A DNA stretch of 19,950 nucleotides from Lustribacter sp049512335. Lineage in GTDB: Bacteria > Vulcanimicrobiota > Vulcanimicrobiia > Vulcanimicrobiales > Vulcanimicrobiaceae. Every line of letters starts with the position of its first letter. The stretch's first letter is position 1. The notes beneath the pieces were generated by a model. That model searched no databases and was not told where the DNA came from. It saw only the letters and a list, made by a program, of their open reading frames with translations. Positions 1 to 7,568 of this stretch are shown in pieces. Both the position numbers and the translations under genes were made by a program. The DNA lies in assembly GCA_049512335.1 (NCBI GenBank), contig JBEKXE010000090.1, positions 1 to 19,950 of the forward strand, written 5' to 3'.

Positions 1-527
1 CTGAGCCCGTCGCGAATGATCGGCGAGGCGCACCCGAGGCCCGGCGGGTGCAGAAACACGACTTGTTCGCGCCGGTCCAACTCGGCGAAGATCTCGGCGA
101 ACGCCGGGTCGGTGAGCGGACGGTCGCCGATTTGCGTGGTGAAGGTGACGCCGGCGGCGCCCAAGTCGTCGACGCAGCGCGTGAATTCCGCCAGCGACGC
201 GTCGGCGTGCGGCATCGGCAGCACGCAGAAGAATGAGAAGCGTTGCGGATACCGCCGGCACATCCCGGCGTGCTCGTCGTTGATGAAGCGGGCCGCGCGC
301 ACGGCGCTCGTCACGTCGTCGAAGTACGGCGTGGCCGCCGACATCGAGAGCACCTGGCGTTCGACCCCGCCGTAATCCATGACCTCGAGGCGTTTCTGAT
401 GGCCGTCGGAGAAGACGCCGCGCGTCGTGTGCATCACTTCGGACTTCGCGCCCAACTCTTCGAGCAGGCGCACGTAATCGGCACTGAAGGCGTGCGCGTG
501 CACGTCGATGCATCCGTCGCCGATCAT
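1..527 (-). CDS. Amidohydrolase-2 family metal-dependent hydrolase or decarboxylase (3' part cut by window edge)
   Basis: Reading leftward from ATG at 527 gives about 175 residues with no stop before the window edge, so the C-terminal part is missing. The N-terminus carries the metal-binding HxH motif (IDVHAHAF, His10 and His12) of TIM-barrel amidohydrolases. Further on, FSFFCVLPMPHAD and VVFLHPPGLG match the strand segments of the COG2159/ACMSD-like group, which contains aminocarboxymuconate-semialdehyde decarboxylase, gamma-resorcylate decarboxylase and related enzymes. Its ATG overlaps the TGA of the upstream solute-binding protein gene (ATGA, 524-527), which implies translational coupling and one operon. 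Family knowledge suggests a decarboxylase or hydrolase acting on an aromatic acid or ring-cleavage product. The exact reaction cannot be read from the sequence, and the remaining metal ligands are outside the window. Confidence 0.85.
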   Translation of the reverse strand, partial: MIGDGCIDVHAHAFSADYVRLLEELGAKSEVMHTTRGVFSDGHQKRLEVMDYGGVERQVLSMSAATPYFDDVTSAVRAARFINDEHAGMCRRYPQRFSFFCVLPMPHADASLAEFTRCVDDLGAAGVTFTTQIGDRPLTDPAFAEIFAELDRREQVVFLHPPGLGCASPIIRDGL

Positions 528-1459
528 AGCTGCGCGATCAGATCGGAGGCCGGGAAACGCGTTTTGAGCAAGCCGTACCTGACGCCGACGTCGACCACCG
601 GCTGCAGCAGATCCGGCGTGACGCGTTCGCCGAAGAACGAGCGCACCGAGCTCGCGACTTGGGCCGGTTCTTGTTTGGTGATCGCGGCGACGGCGTCGGT
701 CGACGCCGCCGGATCGGTGTTGTACCAGTGCGCGCAGGCGAACAGCGCCGACCGCATGCGCCGCGCCGCGTCTTTGTTCGCCGCGGCCCAGGACGCCATC
801 ACGGTGTAGACGCCGATCAGGTACGCCGGGCCGATCGCATCGTTCGGGAGGCCCAGGGAGCGGCACGTCGCCTGTGCCGTGGTCGCGAACGGCTGCGGGA
901 TCGGCGCCCCGTCGACGCGACCCGATTCGAGCGCGGCTTGCATCGACGAGAACGGGATCTCGATGAAGTGCACCGTCTTCGAGTCGCCGCCGTGCGCATC
1001 GATCCAGGCCATCGTCGAAATCTGGGGTTGACCGTGCAGCACGTTGACTGCGACGGTCTTGCCGTTGAAGTCGCTGCCGGTGCTGATGGGCGAACTCTTC
1101 AGCACCATCAGTTGCGTGCCGCCGCGCCCGCGGACCCACTCGCCGCCGCCGGCGATCACCTTGATGTCGATGCCGTTCTGATGCGCGATCGCGAGCGACA
1201 TCGAATTCATGCTGCACACGACGATCTTGCCGGCAACGAGCGCCGCGGCGGATTCTTCACCGGTCCGCACGGTCGAGATGTCGAGCGCGATCCCGGCGCG
1301 GGCGAAGTAGCCCTGCGATTGCGAAAGCCACATGATGGCGTCGCCTTCGGTCGCCGTTGCGGCCGCCGGCAAGGGCCCGAGCGTTTGCGCGCGCAGCGTC
1401 GCTGGGGCGAAGGCCACAAGCGAGCCCAGCGCCGCGCGCGTGAAGTCCGATCGGATCAT
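524..1459 (-). CDS. ABC-type periplasmic solute-binding protein (NMT1/SsuA-like)
   Basis: The protein has 311 residues from ATG at 1459. It begins with an export signal (MIRSDFTRAALGSLVAFAPA, with likely cleavage after LRA before QTLG). The mature part has the type-2 periplasmic binding fold seen in NMT1/THI5, SsuA and TauA proteins: an early segment with 'SQSQGYFARAGIALD', then 'SALVAGKIVV'-like and 'NGIDIKVIAGGG' segments, and a central 'GKTVAVNVLHG' strand. This family captures sulfonates, pyrimidines, aromatic acids and other small molecules for ABC import. No permease or ATPase gene is in the window. The reading frame stays open upstream to 1834, but that extension is antisense to the IclR gene, so the start just before the signal peptide is preferred. 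It is divergent from the IclR gene, which probably controls it, and coupled to the amidohydrolase downstream. The ligand is unknown, probably the substrate of this locus. Confidence 0.85.
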   Translation of the reverse strand: MIRSDFTRAALGSLVAFAPATLRAQTLGPLPAAATATEGDAIMWLSQSQGYFARAGIALDISTVRTGEESAAALVAGKIVVCSMNSMSLAIAHQNGIDIKVIAGGGEWVRGRGGTQLMVLKSSPISTGSDFNGKTVAVNVLHGQPQISTMAWIDAHGGDSKTVHFIEIPFSSMQAALESGRVDGAPIPQPFATTAQATCRSLGLPNDAIGPAYLIGVYTVMASWAAANKDAARRMRSALFACAHWYNTDPAASTDAVAAITKQEPAQVASSVRSFFGERVTPDLLQPVVDVGVRYGLLKTRFPASDLIAQL

Positions 1460-1547
1460 AAAAGATGATTTTAAGCAACCATTCGACGGACCTGCGGTCG
1501 GCTGCGGCGAACGGAGGGCTACCGCACCAGTCGTCTCGGAGGTCAAA
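1460..1547. promoter_or_regulatory. Divergent control region between solute-binding protein and IclR genes
   Basis: This is the only stretch between the divergent starts at 1459 and 1548, so both promoters and probably the IclR operator should lie here or in the gene edges. An imperfect A/T palindrome, TAAAAGATGATTTTA (1459-1473, arms of five bases), sits directly at the solute-binding gene start, and a short GACC-TGC-GGTC inverted repeat lies near 1487-1497. No convincing -35/-10 pair could be chosen by eye. The role is inferred from position. Confidence 0.45.
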
Positions 1548-2369
1548 CTGCCTACCACCCGGCGTTCCAAGACGGGCGTACGCGCCAAAGCGATCGTCGT
1601 TCCCGAGCCGAGCTTCAACCGCCGCACGCAAGCGGTTCGGCGGGCGGTAGAAATCCTCAAGCTGTTTTCGCTTGCCGAACCGACGCTTTCGCTGCAAGAC
1701 ATCAGCGATCGCCTGCAGCTCTCACCGGCGACGGCGCACCGCGTCATCCAGACGCTCGAAGAAGAAGATCTTCTGACGCGCGTCGCCGGAACGGAAACGT
1801 ACCGCTTGGGGCCGCTCTTGCCGATGCTCGCCACGCGCGCGATGGCGCACTACCCGATCCGCCGGATCGCCGGCCCCTATCTGCGCCGGCTGGCCTACGA
1901 CTACGAGCACACGATGGTGCTGATGCGGTACGAAGACGGCAACGTCGTGTACTTGGACAGCGTCGAGGGAACGCGCCCGCTGATTCTCATGCTGCGTCCC
2001 GGCTCGCGCATTCCGGCCCACTGCGTCGCACCGGGGCGCGCGAGCTTGGCGCGGCTCGAGGCCAAGGAAATCGAACGCTACATCGCGCGCGGCCTCGAGC
2101 CGTGCACGTCGAAGACGATCATCGAGCCCAAGGCGTTGCAGCAAGAGCTGGCGCTGATTCGCAAGCGCGGATACGCCATCGACGACGGCGATTGGGTCGA
2201 GGGCATGCGCGCGAGCGCGGCGGCGATCATCAATCCCGACGGTTACCCGATCGGCTGTATCACGGCGCTGGCCTTCGCCTCCGACCTCTCGATAAACCGC
2301 GCGCACGAGATCGGGCGCGCCCTGCAAGAGGCCGCCGCCAGCGTCAGCGAGGAGCTGGGAACCGCTTAG
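1548..2369 (+). CDS. IclR-family transcriptional regulator
   Basis: The protein is about 273 residues when read from CTG at 1548. An N-terminal winged helix-turn-helix (SLQDISDRLQLSPATAHRVI, residues 48-67) is followed by a C-terminal ligand-binding domain with typical IclR features: 'YLDSVEG', 'HCVAPGRASLA' and 'GYAIDDGDWVEGMRASAAAI'. Family members respond to aromatic acids and related catabolites and act as repressors or activators of adjacent catabolic operons. The start is uncertain. The best Shine-Dalgarno (GGAGG, 1538-1542) is five bases before CTG 1548, which leaves a normal family length. The nearest conventional starts, GTG 1440 and ATG 1332, are in frame but lie inside the divergent gene and have poor ribosome sites. 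It stands at the head of the dioxygenase-HyuA-cupin run (36-nt gap) and divergent from the transporter gene, so it probably regulates both. Confidence 0.9.
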   Translation: MPTTRRSKTGVRAKAIVVPEPSFNRRTQAVRRAVEILKLFSLAEPTLSLQDISDRLQLSPATAHRVIQTLEEEDLLTRVAGTETYRLGPLLPMLATRAMAHYPIRRIAGPYLRRLAYDYEHTMVLMRYEDGNVVYLDSVEGTRPLILMLRPGSRIPAHCVAPGRASLARLEAKEIERYIARGLEPCTSKTIIEPKALQQELALIRKRGYAIDDGDWVEGMRASAAAIINPDGYPIGCITALAFASDLSINRAHEIGRALQEAAASVSEELGTA

Positions 2370-2381
2370 TAAAATCAAATT

Positions 2382-2395
2382 TCGACATCTGTCGA
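2382..2395. promoter_or_regulatory. 14-bp inverted repeat at the dioxygenase ribosome site (candidate operator)
   Basis: TCGACA-TC-TGTCGA is a perfect inverted repeat with six-base arms and a two-base spacer in the 36-nt gap between the IclR gene and the extradiol dioxygenase. It overlaps the first two bases of the GAGGAG Shine-Dalgarno (2394-2399). It could be a regulator site or an RNA hairpin affecting translation. No second copy was found upstream of the other genes in the window. Confidence 0.4.
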
Positions 2396-2405
2396 GGAGC
2401 GATCT

Positions 2406-3485
2406 ATGGGCGCCATTCTGGGTCTCGGTCTGAGCCACTATCCCGGGCCGGCCGTCCCGCCGGAGTTCTGGCCGCGCCACCTGCAAACGCAGGTCGAGCG
2501 CGGTCGCATCGCCCGCGATCTGTGGCTCGACCAGAGCCGTTGGCCGGCTGAAATGCGCGCCGAGTGGGGCACCGACGACGGCCAAACGGCGGCGCACAAG
2601 CACCACGACCAACTGATCGCCGGCTACCGCCGCTTGCGCGCCGAGCTCGACGCGTTCAACCCCGACGTGATCATCATTTGGGGCGACGATCAGTACGAGA
2701 ATTTCAAGAAAGACTGCATTCCGGCGTTCTGCGTCTTCATCGTCGACGACATGAAATGTCAGCCGCTGGCCGATTTGGAGCGGGGCGCATTCCGCACGTC
2801 GACCAACGCCTGGGGGCTGCCGCCCGACTATAACATTCCCGTGAAATCGCACAAGAAAGCCGCCACCGGGCTGACCCGCTACCTGCTCGATCAAGACGTC
2901 GATGTCGCCTACTCGATGCAGATGCGCTACGAGCGCGGTCTGCCGCACTCGTTTGCGAACACCGTGCTCTACCTGGATTACGATCAAACCGGCTTTCCGT
3001 ATCCGCTGGTGCCGTTCCACGTCAACTGCTATGGTAACGAGCTGATGACCACGTCGGCGTCGCTGGTCGGCGAAGGCACCGGCGAGTTGAGCCCGCAGGC
3101 GCCGAGCCCGCGGCGCTGCTTCGAAGTCGGCCGCATCACCGCGCGCTACCTGAGAGATAGTCCCTGGCGGGTGGCGGTCATCGCGACCTCGAGCTGGTCG
3201 CACGGATCGCTGACCAAAAAGCACCAGCGGCTCTATCCCGACGTCGAATCGGATCGGGTCCACTATGACGAGTTGAAAAACAATCGTCTGAGCAACTGGG
3301 GCAAGCTCGGCATCGCCGATCTCGAGCAATCGGGACAGCACGAGATGCTCAACTGGATTTGCCTCGCCGGCGCGATGACCGAGCTCGGGCAAGCGCCGTC
3401 GTTCACCGACTACTGCGAGTCGTACATCTTCAACTCCACAAAATGCTTCGCCGTGTTCCCGCCGGCCTTGGAGCCGGCTCGGTGA
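2406..3485 (+). CDS. LigB-type class III extradiol ring-cleavage dioxygenase
   Basis: The product has 359 residues from ATG at 2406, with GAGGAG six bases upstream. It belongs to the LigB superfamily of non-haem Fe(II) dioxygenases, which open catechol-type rings next to the hydroxyl pair in the cytoplasm. Features seen in order: N-terminal 'GLGLSHYPGP' with His11 (equivalent to the first iron His), the 'AHKHHDQL' cluster at residues 63-70 (second His region), 'DVIIIWGDDQYENF' at 87-100, 'LPHSF' with His181, 'SSWSH' with His266, and 'QHEMLNW' at 311-317, where Glu313 fits the iron-binding glutamate. The length is somewhat larger than protocatechuate 4,5-dioxygenase beta (about 300). No LigA-type small subunit is adjacent. 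The stop overlaps the GTG of the next gene (GTGA, 3482-3485), so the dioxygenase and HyuA are probably made together. Substrate is unknown; catechol, aminophenol or hydroxypyridine-type compounds are all possible. Confidence 0.88.
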   Translation: MGAILGLGLSHYPGPAVPPEFWPRHLQTQVERGRIARDLWLDQSRWPAEMRAEWGTDDGQTAAHKHHDQLIAGYRRLRAELDAFNPDVIIIWGDDQYENFKKDCIPAFCVFIVDDMKCQPLADLERGAFRTSTNAWGLPPDYNIPVKSHKKAATGLTRYLLDQDVDVAYSMQMRYERGLPHSFANTVLYLDYDQTGFPYPLVPFHVNCYGNELMTTSASLVGEGTGELSPQAPSPRRCFEVGRITARYLRDSPWRVAVIATSSWSHGSLTKKHQRLYPDVESDRVHYDELKNNRLSNWGKLGIADLEQSGQHEMLNWICLAGAMTELGQAPSFTDYCESYIFNSTKCFAVFPPALEPAR

Positions 3486-5587
3486 CCGATCAGCGCTTTG
3501 CGGTCGGTACCGATATCGGCGGAACGTTCACCGATATGGTCGTGCTCGACGCGGCCGGTGCGCTGCGCCAGTTCAAGGTGCCGACCACGCCGCACGACCG
3601 CAGCTTGGCGGTGATCGAAGGGTTCAAGCTCGCCGCGAGCGAGTTCGGCATGACGCTCGAGCAGTTCACCGCCGCCGTCGACTACTTTGCGCACGGCACG
3701 ACCGCGGCGACGAACGCCTACATCGAACGCAAGGGCGAACGCACGATCCTATTGACCACCCGCGGGTTCGGCGACACGATCTTCGTGCAGCGCGCGATGG
3801 GATCGTGGACCGGCCTCGGCGACCGCTCGGATCACTATAGCGAGCGCCGCAATCCGCCGCCGATCGTGCCGCGTGAGGACATCATCGAGATCGACGAGCG
3901 CGTCGACTGGTCGGGGGACGAAGTCGTTCCGCTGCAGGCCGACCAAGTGCGGGCCGCGGCCAAGCGCATTCGCGCCGAGGGAATCGGCGCGGTGTCGATC
4001 TGTTTTCTGTGGGCCTTCGTGCGGCCCGACCACGAACAAGAGGCCGCGCGCATCATCCGGGAAGAGTGCCCGGACGCGTTCATCACGCTTTCGAGCGAGA
4101 TCGCGCCGGTCATCGGCGAGTACGAGCGCACGGTGACGACGGTCGTCAATTCGTATCTCGGCCCGATCATTCGCCGCTACGTTCAACTGCTCGAAGACCG
4201 CTTGCGGGCCAACGGCTTCCGCGGCGACTTCACGGTGATGGATTCGGCCGGCGGCGTGGTGGAAGCGGCCGAGGCCGGCGGCCGCGCCGTCGAGCTGATG
4301 GTGTCGGGACCGGCCGGCGGTGTGCTTGCGTCGGCGGCGCTGGCGCGCAAGCTCGGCTTTCCCAACGTCATCACCGGCGACATGGGCGGCACGAGCTTCG
4401 ATGCCGCGCTGATCGTGGACGGCGAACCGCTGGTCGCCACGCAGAGCATCACCGGCAATTATCACGTCGCGTCGCCGCGCATTCGCATCACCGCGATCGG
4501 CGCCGGCGGCGGGAGCATCGCGTCGGTCGACGACGACGGTATCCTGATCGTCGGTCCGGAGAGTGCCGGGGCCGTTCCGGGACCGGCGTGCTACGGCGCC
4601 GGCGGCACGCGTCCGACCGTCACCGATGCGGACGTGGTGCTCGGCATCATCGATCCCAAATACTTCTTGGGCGGACGCATCCAGCTCTACCGGGACCGCG
4701 CGGAGCAAGCGATTCGCGAGCACGTCGCGGACCCGCTCGGGTTGTCGGTGCTCGAAGCCGCGGCCGGCATTCGGGCCGTGGCCGAAAACCAGATGGCCGA
4801 TCTGGTGCGCGCCGTGACGATTCAGCAGGGCTACGACCCGCGCGACTTCGTGATGTTCGCGTACGGCGGCGCCGGACCGACGCACGGTTACGCGATCGCG
4901 CGTGAAGCCGGCATCCGGACGGTCGTCGTTCCGCACACGGCGACGGTGCATTCCGGTTTCGGCGCGGTGTCGTCGGACCGGTTCCGCAGCTTTCAGCGCA
5001 GCGATCCGCAGCACACGCCGCCCGGGGCGCGCAGCGCGGCCGAACACCTCGACCTGCCGCGCATCAACGCGACGTTCGAAGCGCTCGAAGAACGCTGCCG
5101 GGCGGCGATGGGCGACCGTCCCGACCTCGGTTTGAAGCGTACGCTGTACTTTCGGTTTCGTCGCCAGGTCCACGAACTCGCGGTCCCGGTGCCCGCCGGA
5201 ACGCTGGCGCTGGCGGATCTGGAAGCGCTGGTGCTCGACTACTATGCGCGGTACGAGCGGATCTACGGCAAGGGCACGAGCATGGCATCAGCCGGCATCG
5301 AGATCAACACGTTTCGGGTCGAAGGCCGCGTCCCGTCGCAGAAGGCGGCGAACGTGACGCTGCGCGCGCACGACGGGACGCTGCAGGCGGCTCGGCTCGG
5401 TTCGCGCGAGGTGGTTTTCGAGAAAGAGCCGATCGAGACGACGATCTACCGCGGTGAGGACCTGCCGGCGAACGCGGCGATTCCCGGTCCGGCGATTCTC
5501 GAGTTCTTCGGGACGACGGTCGTCGTCGGGCCGAACCAATCGGCCGTCAACGACGACGGCGGCAACGTCATCATCCGGGAACGCTAA
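3482..5587 (+). CDS. Hydantoinase/oxoprolinase A-type ATP-dependent subunit, copy 1 (HyuA/carboxylase family)
   Basis: The protein has 701 residues from GTG at 3482, a normal length for the family. The frame remains open further upstream, but that part is the shadow of the dioxygenase gene, and GTGA overlap with its stop supports this start. The N-terminal phosphate-binding motif VGTDIGGTFTDMV (residues 8-20) belongs to the acetate kinase/Hsp70/actin ATPase fold. 'FAHGTTAATNAYIERKGE', 'GDMGGTSFDA' and 'GAGGGSIASV' mark the Hydant_A_N and Hydantoinase_A domains. Members hydrolyse ATP to activate cyclic amides (hydantoin, 5-oxoproline) or, with HyuB and a gamma subunit, to carboxylate ketones. 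No HyuB gene is adjacent, yet a highly similar paralogue at 11314-13437 sits next to one. The bicupin gene follows after six bases. Substrate cannot be deduced. Confidence 0.9.
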   Translation: MTDQRFAVGTDIGGTFTDMVVLDAAGALRQFKVPTTPHDRSLAVIEGFKLAASEFGMTLEQFTAAVDYFAHGTTAATNAYIERKGERTILLTTRGFGDTIFVQRAMGSWTGLGDRSDHYSERRNPPPIVPREDIIEIDERVDWSGDEVVPLQADQVRAAAKRIRAEGIGAVSICFLWAFVRPDHEQEAARIIREECPDAFITLSSEIAPVIGEYERTVTTVVNSYLGPIIRRYVQLLEDRLRANGFRGDFTVMDSAGGVVEAAEAGGRAVELMVSGPAGGVLASAALARKLGFPNVITGDMGGTSFDAALIVDGEPLVATQSITGNYHVASPRIRITAIGAGGGSIASVDDDGILIVGPESAGAVPGPACYGAGGTRPTVTDADVVLGIIDPKYFLGGRIQLYRDRAEQAIREHVADPLGLSVLEAAAGIRAVAENQMADLVRAVTIQQGYDPRDFVMFAYGGAGPTHGYAIAREAGIRTVVVPHTATVHSGFGAVSSDRFRSFQRSDPQHTPPGARSAAEHLDLPRINATFEALEERCRAAMGDRPDLGLKRTLYFRFRRQVHELAVPVPAGTLALADLEALVLDYYARYERIYGKGTSMASAGIEINTFRVEGRVPSQKAANVTLRAHDGTLQAARLGSREVVFEKEPIETTIYRGEDLPANAAIPGPAILEFFGTTVVVGPNQSAVNDDGGNVIIRER
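3500..5580 (+). repeat. Diverged direct repeat, copy A (HyuA paralogue)
   Basis: The HyuA coding sequence here is repeated in the same orientation at about 11330-13407. The proteins are similar over their whole length, and the DNA shares long exact blocks. One is 49 bases (4358-4406 against 12193-12241) and another is about 36 bases around the 'GDFTVMDSAGG' codons. The third-position identity in these blocks points to a fairly recent duplication or gene conversion. Confidence 0.75.
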
Positions 5588-5593
5588 GCGACG

Positions 5594-6709
5594 ATGGAAC
5601 TCAAGGAAAACCGGAAACCCGCGCGGCTGGGCCTCGATCCGTACGCCGAATGGGTCGCGCGCGAAGGGCTGATCGTGCACGAGGGCATTTCGTGCGAGCT
5701 GCTCGCCGTCGAGACCAAGCACTGGCCGCGATTGGGCGTGAACGGCGCCGCGATCCACTTGCGCGGCCGCGGCGATTTCTGCAATCTTTTCCTGATCGAT
5801 CTGCCGCCCGGCGCTTCGACCGAACCGCAGCGGCATCTCTACGAAGAAGTGATGTACGTCGTCGATGGGCGGGGCAGCTGCGAGCTCGAGTTTGCCGACG
5901 GGCGCAAGCACAGCTTCGAGTGGCAGCCGAACAGCCTCTTCGCGATCCCGCTGAACGCGACGTACCGGCTGCACAACGGCGACGGGCGCAAGCGGGCGGT
6001 CATCGGTTCGACGACGTCGTTGCCGCTGATGATGAAGATCTTCCACCACGAGAAGTTCATCTTCGACAACCCGTACTTTTTCCAAGACCGGATCGGCGAG
6101 GACGACTACTACAACGGCGGCGGCGACCTGACGTCGATTCGCTCGGGCTGGAATTTTTGGGAGACGAATTTCATCCCCGACCTGGCGGCGATCGATCTGC
6201 ACTCGTGGAGCGAACGCGGTCCCGGATCGTCGAACATCGTCTTCCTCCTGGCCGACAGCAACATGCACGCGCACTGTGCGGAGATCGCACCCGGGACGTA
6301 CAAGAAGGCGCACCGCCACCTCGCGGGGCGGCACGTGTTCACGGTGACCGGCAAGGGGTATTCGCTGCTCTGGTTCGAGGGCGAGACCGAGTTCAGCCGC
6401 GTCGATTGGAAGCCGGGCGTCGTCTTTCCGCCGATCGAGCAGCAGTTTCACCAGCATTTCGTCACGAGCGCGGAGCCGTCGCGCTACATGGCGACGGGCG
6501 TGAGCAACGTGCGCTATCCGCTGACGACGGCGCAACTGCGTTTGCAGGGCAACGAATCAGGCCAAGGCGCCCTCGCGACCAGCGTCAAGGAAGGCGGCGA
6601 CCAGATCGAATACGCGGATCAGGATCCGCGCATTCATGAGATCTGGCTCGAGGAGATGAAGAAGAACGGTGTAACGCCGCAGTTCGAAAAGTACGCTACG
6701 AAGCTTTGA
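5594..6709 (+). CDS. Two-domain cupin protein (bicupin), possible non-haem metal enzyme
   Basis: The product has 371 residues, six bases after the HyuA stop, so it is co-transcribed. The first cupin (about residues 64-140) has 'GASTEPQRHLYEEVMYVVDGRG', with only one His (81) before the glutamates. The second (about 214-300) has 'GTYKKAHRHLAGRHVFTVTG', with His240, His242 and His247 where the usual glutamate would be, plus 'FHQHF' (His286, His288). The second domain is therefore the more likely metal site, with an all-His ligand set. Homologues of this length are often labelled merely as cupin or, by weak similarity, as ethanolamine ammonia-lyase-activating protein; bicupin dioxygenases such as gentisate dioxygenase share the layout. 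Function is not known; in this operon a ring-cleavage or ring-cleavage-product role is inferred. Its last 14 bases overlap the end of the convergent hydrolase gene. Confidence 0.85.
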   Translation: MELKENRKPARLGLDPYAEWVAREGLIVHEGISCELLAVETKHWPRLGVNGAAIHLRGRGDFCNLFLIDLPPGASTEPQRHLYEEVMYVVDGRGSCELEFADGRKHSFEWQPNSLFAIPLNATYRLHNGDGRKRAVIGSTTSLPLMMKIFHHEKFIFDNPYFFQDRIGEDDYYNGGGDLTSIRSGWNFWETNFIPDLAAIDLHSWSERGPGSSNIVFLLADSNMHAHCAEIAPGTYKKAHRHLAGRHVFTVTGKGYSLLWFEGETEFSRVDWKPGVVFPPIEQQFHQHFVTSAEPSRYMATGVSNVRYPLTTAQLRLQGNESGQGALATSVKEGGDQIEYADQDPRIHEIWLEEMKKNGVTPQFEKYATKL

Positions 6710-7556
6710 TCAGCGTGTCGACGATCGCCGCGACTTTTTCCGGTTGGTCGGTTTGGGCTTGGTGACCGGCGTTTTCCAGCCAGTGGAATTTGATGTCGGG
6801 TAGCATGCCTTCGAGTTGCTTGCCGAGCGCGGGTGGCGCGAAGATGTCGGACTCGCCCCAGATGAAGATCGTGGGGATCATTTTCGCCAGCGCCGGCAGC
6901 GTCACGCGCATGTCGAAGTCGCCGAACAGCACGGGATTGGTGCGCACGGCAGCGATCGATTTCTCCGACGCCTTGAAGGCGTCCATCGCGCCGGGCCGCG
7001 TCGCCGCGGCTTGACGCAGGTCGACCAAATCGTCCGTGATCACTTCGGGACGCGCGCACAAGCCTTTCATCAGCCGTAGCATCGCTTCGCGCGTGCCGTC
7101 GTAGGACTGCAGCAGCTTCATGCCTTCGGTCTGCGGGAGCGGAATGCCGAGTGCCGCGCCGATCGTCAAGCTGCTGAGCAGGACGACGTTGTTGACGCGA
7201 TCGGGATGGGTGATGGCGTAGCGGGCCGCGGCCCAGGCGCCTTGGGAATTCCCCATGATGGTGAACTTGTCGAGGCACAGCGCGTCGGCGAAGGCCGCGG
7301 CATGATCGACCCGGCTCTGCAAGCCGTAATGCAGCGGAACGGGATCGGTTTCACCGTAGCCGCCGATGGAATCGAGCCCGATCACGCGATAGCGGTCGCC
7401 GAGCAGCTCGAACAGCCGTCCCAATCCGGCCGCACCCGACGAGCCGCCGCCGCCGCCGTGCATGCCGAGGATGACGGGCCCGTCGCCGCCGCTCTCGGTG
7501 TAGTGGGTTTTGATGCCGTTGACCATCACGAAGCGCGAACGGCGCGAATTCGACAT
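6696..7556 (-). CDS. Alpha/beta hydrolase, meta-cleavage-product hydrolase type
   Basis: The protein has 286 residues from ATG at 7556, with GGGAGA just upstream. It has the alpha/beta hydrolase fold. The 'GMHGGGGGSSG' loop (31-41) forms the oxyanion region, the nucleophile elbow is GNSQGA with Ser104, and 'IWGESDIFAPP' supplies Asp237. 'ENAGHQAQTDQP' supplies His265, completing the triad. Length and motif spacing match the MhpC/BphD group, which split C-C bonds of ring-opened aromatics, although esterases and epoxide hydrolases are similar. It lies 12 bases after the RidA gene in the same direction and overlaps the convergent cupin gene by 14 bases. In this context, processing of the product of the LigB dioxygenase is the simplest inference. 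Confidence 0.88.
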   Translation of the reverse strand: MSNSRRSRFVMVNGIKTHYTESGGDGPVILGMHGGGGGSSGAAGLGRLFELLGDRYRVIGLDSIGGYGETDPVPLHYGLQSRVDHAAAFADALCLDKFTIMGNSQGAWAAARYAITHPDRVNNVVLLSSLTIGAALGIPLPQTEGMKLLQSYDGTREAMLRLMKGLCARPEVITDDLVDLRQAAATRPGAMDAFKASEKSIAAVRTNPVLFGDFDMRVTLPALAKMIPTIFIWGESDIFAPPALGKQLEGMLPDIKFHWLENAGHQAQTDQPEKVAAIVDTLIKAS

Positions 7557-7568
7557 GCCTATTCTCCC

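Noticed and set aside
1460..1834. N-terminal extension of the first solute-binding protein
   Set aside because: It lies wholly antisense to the IclR gene, and the signal peptide begins at ATG 1459.
1722..3392. Long leftward open frame opposite the IclR and dioxygenase genes
   Set aside because: Antisense shadow of GC-rich coding DNA: Arg/Ala/Asp/Val-rich sequence without domain motifs, while the other strand has clear IclR and LigB motifs.
3749..5173. Long leftward open frame opposite HyuA copy 1
   Set aside because: Shadow frame. The same type of antisense frame recurs opposite HyuA copy 2 because the sense proteins are paralogous, which makes it look conserved without being a gene.
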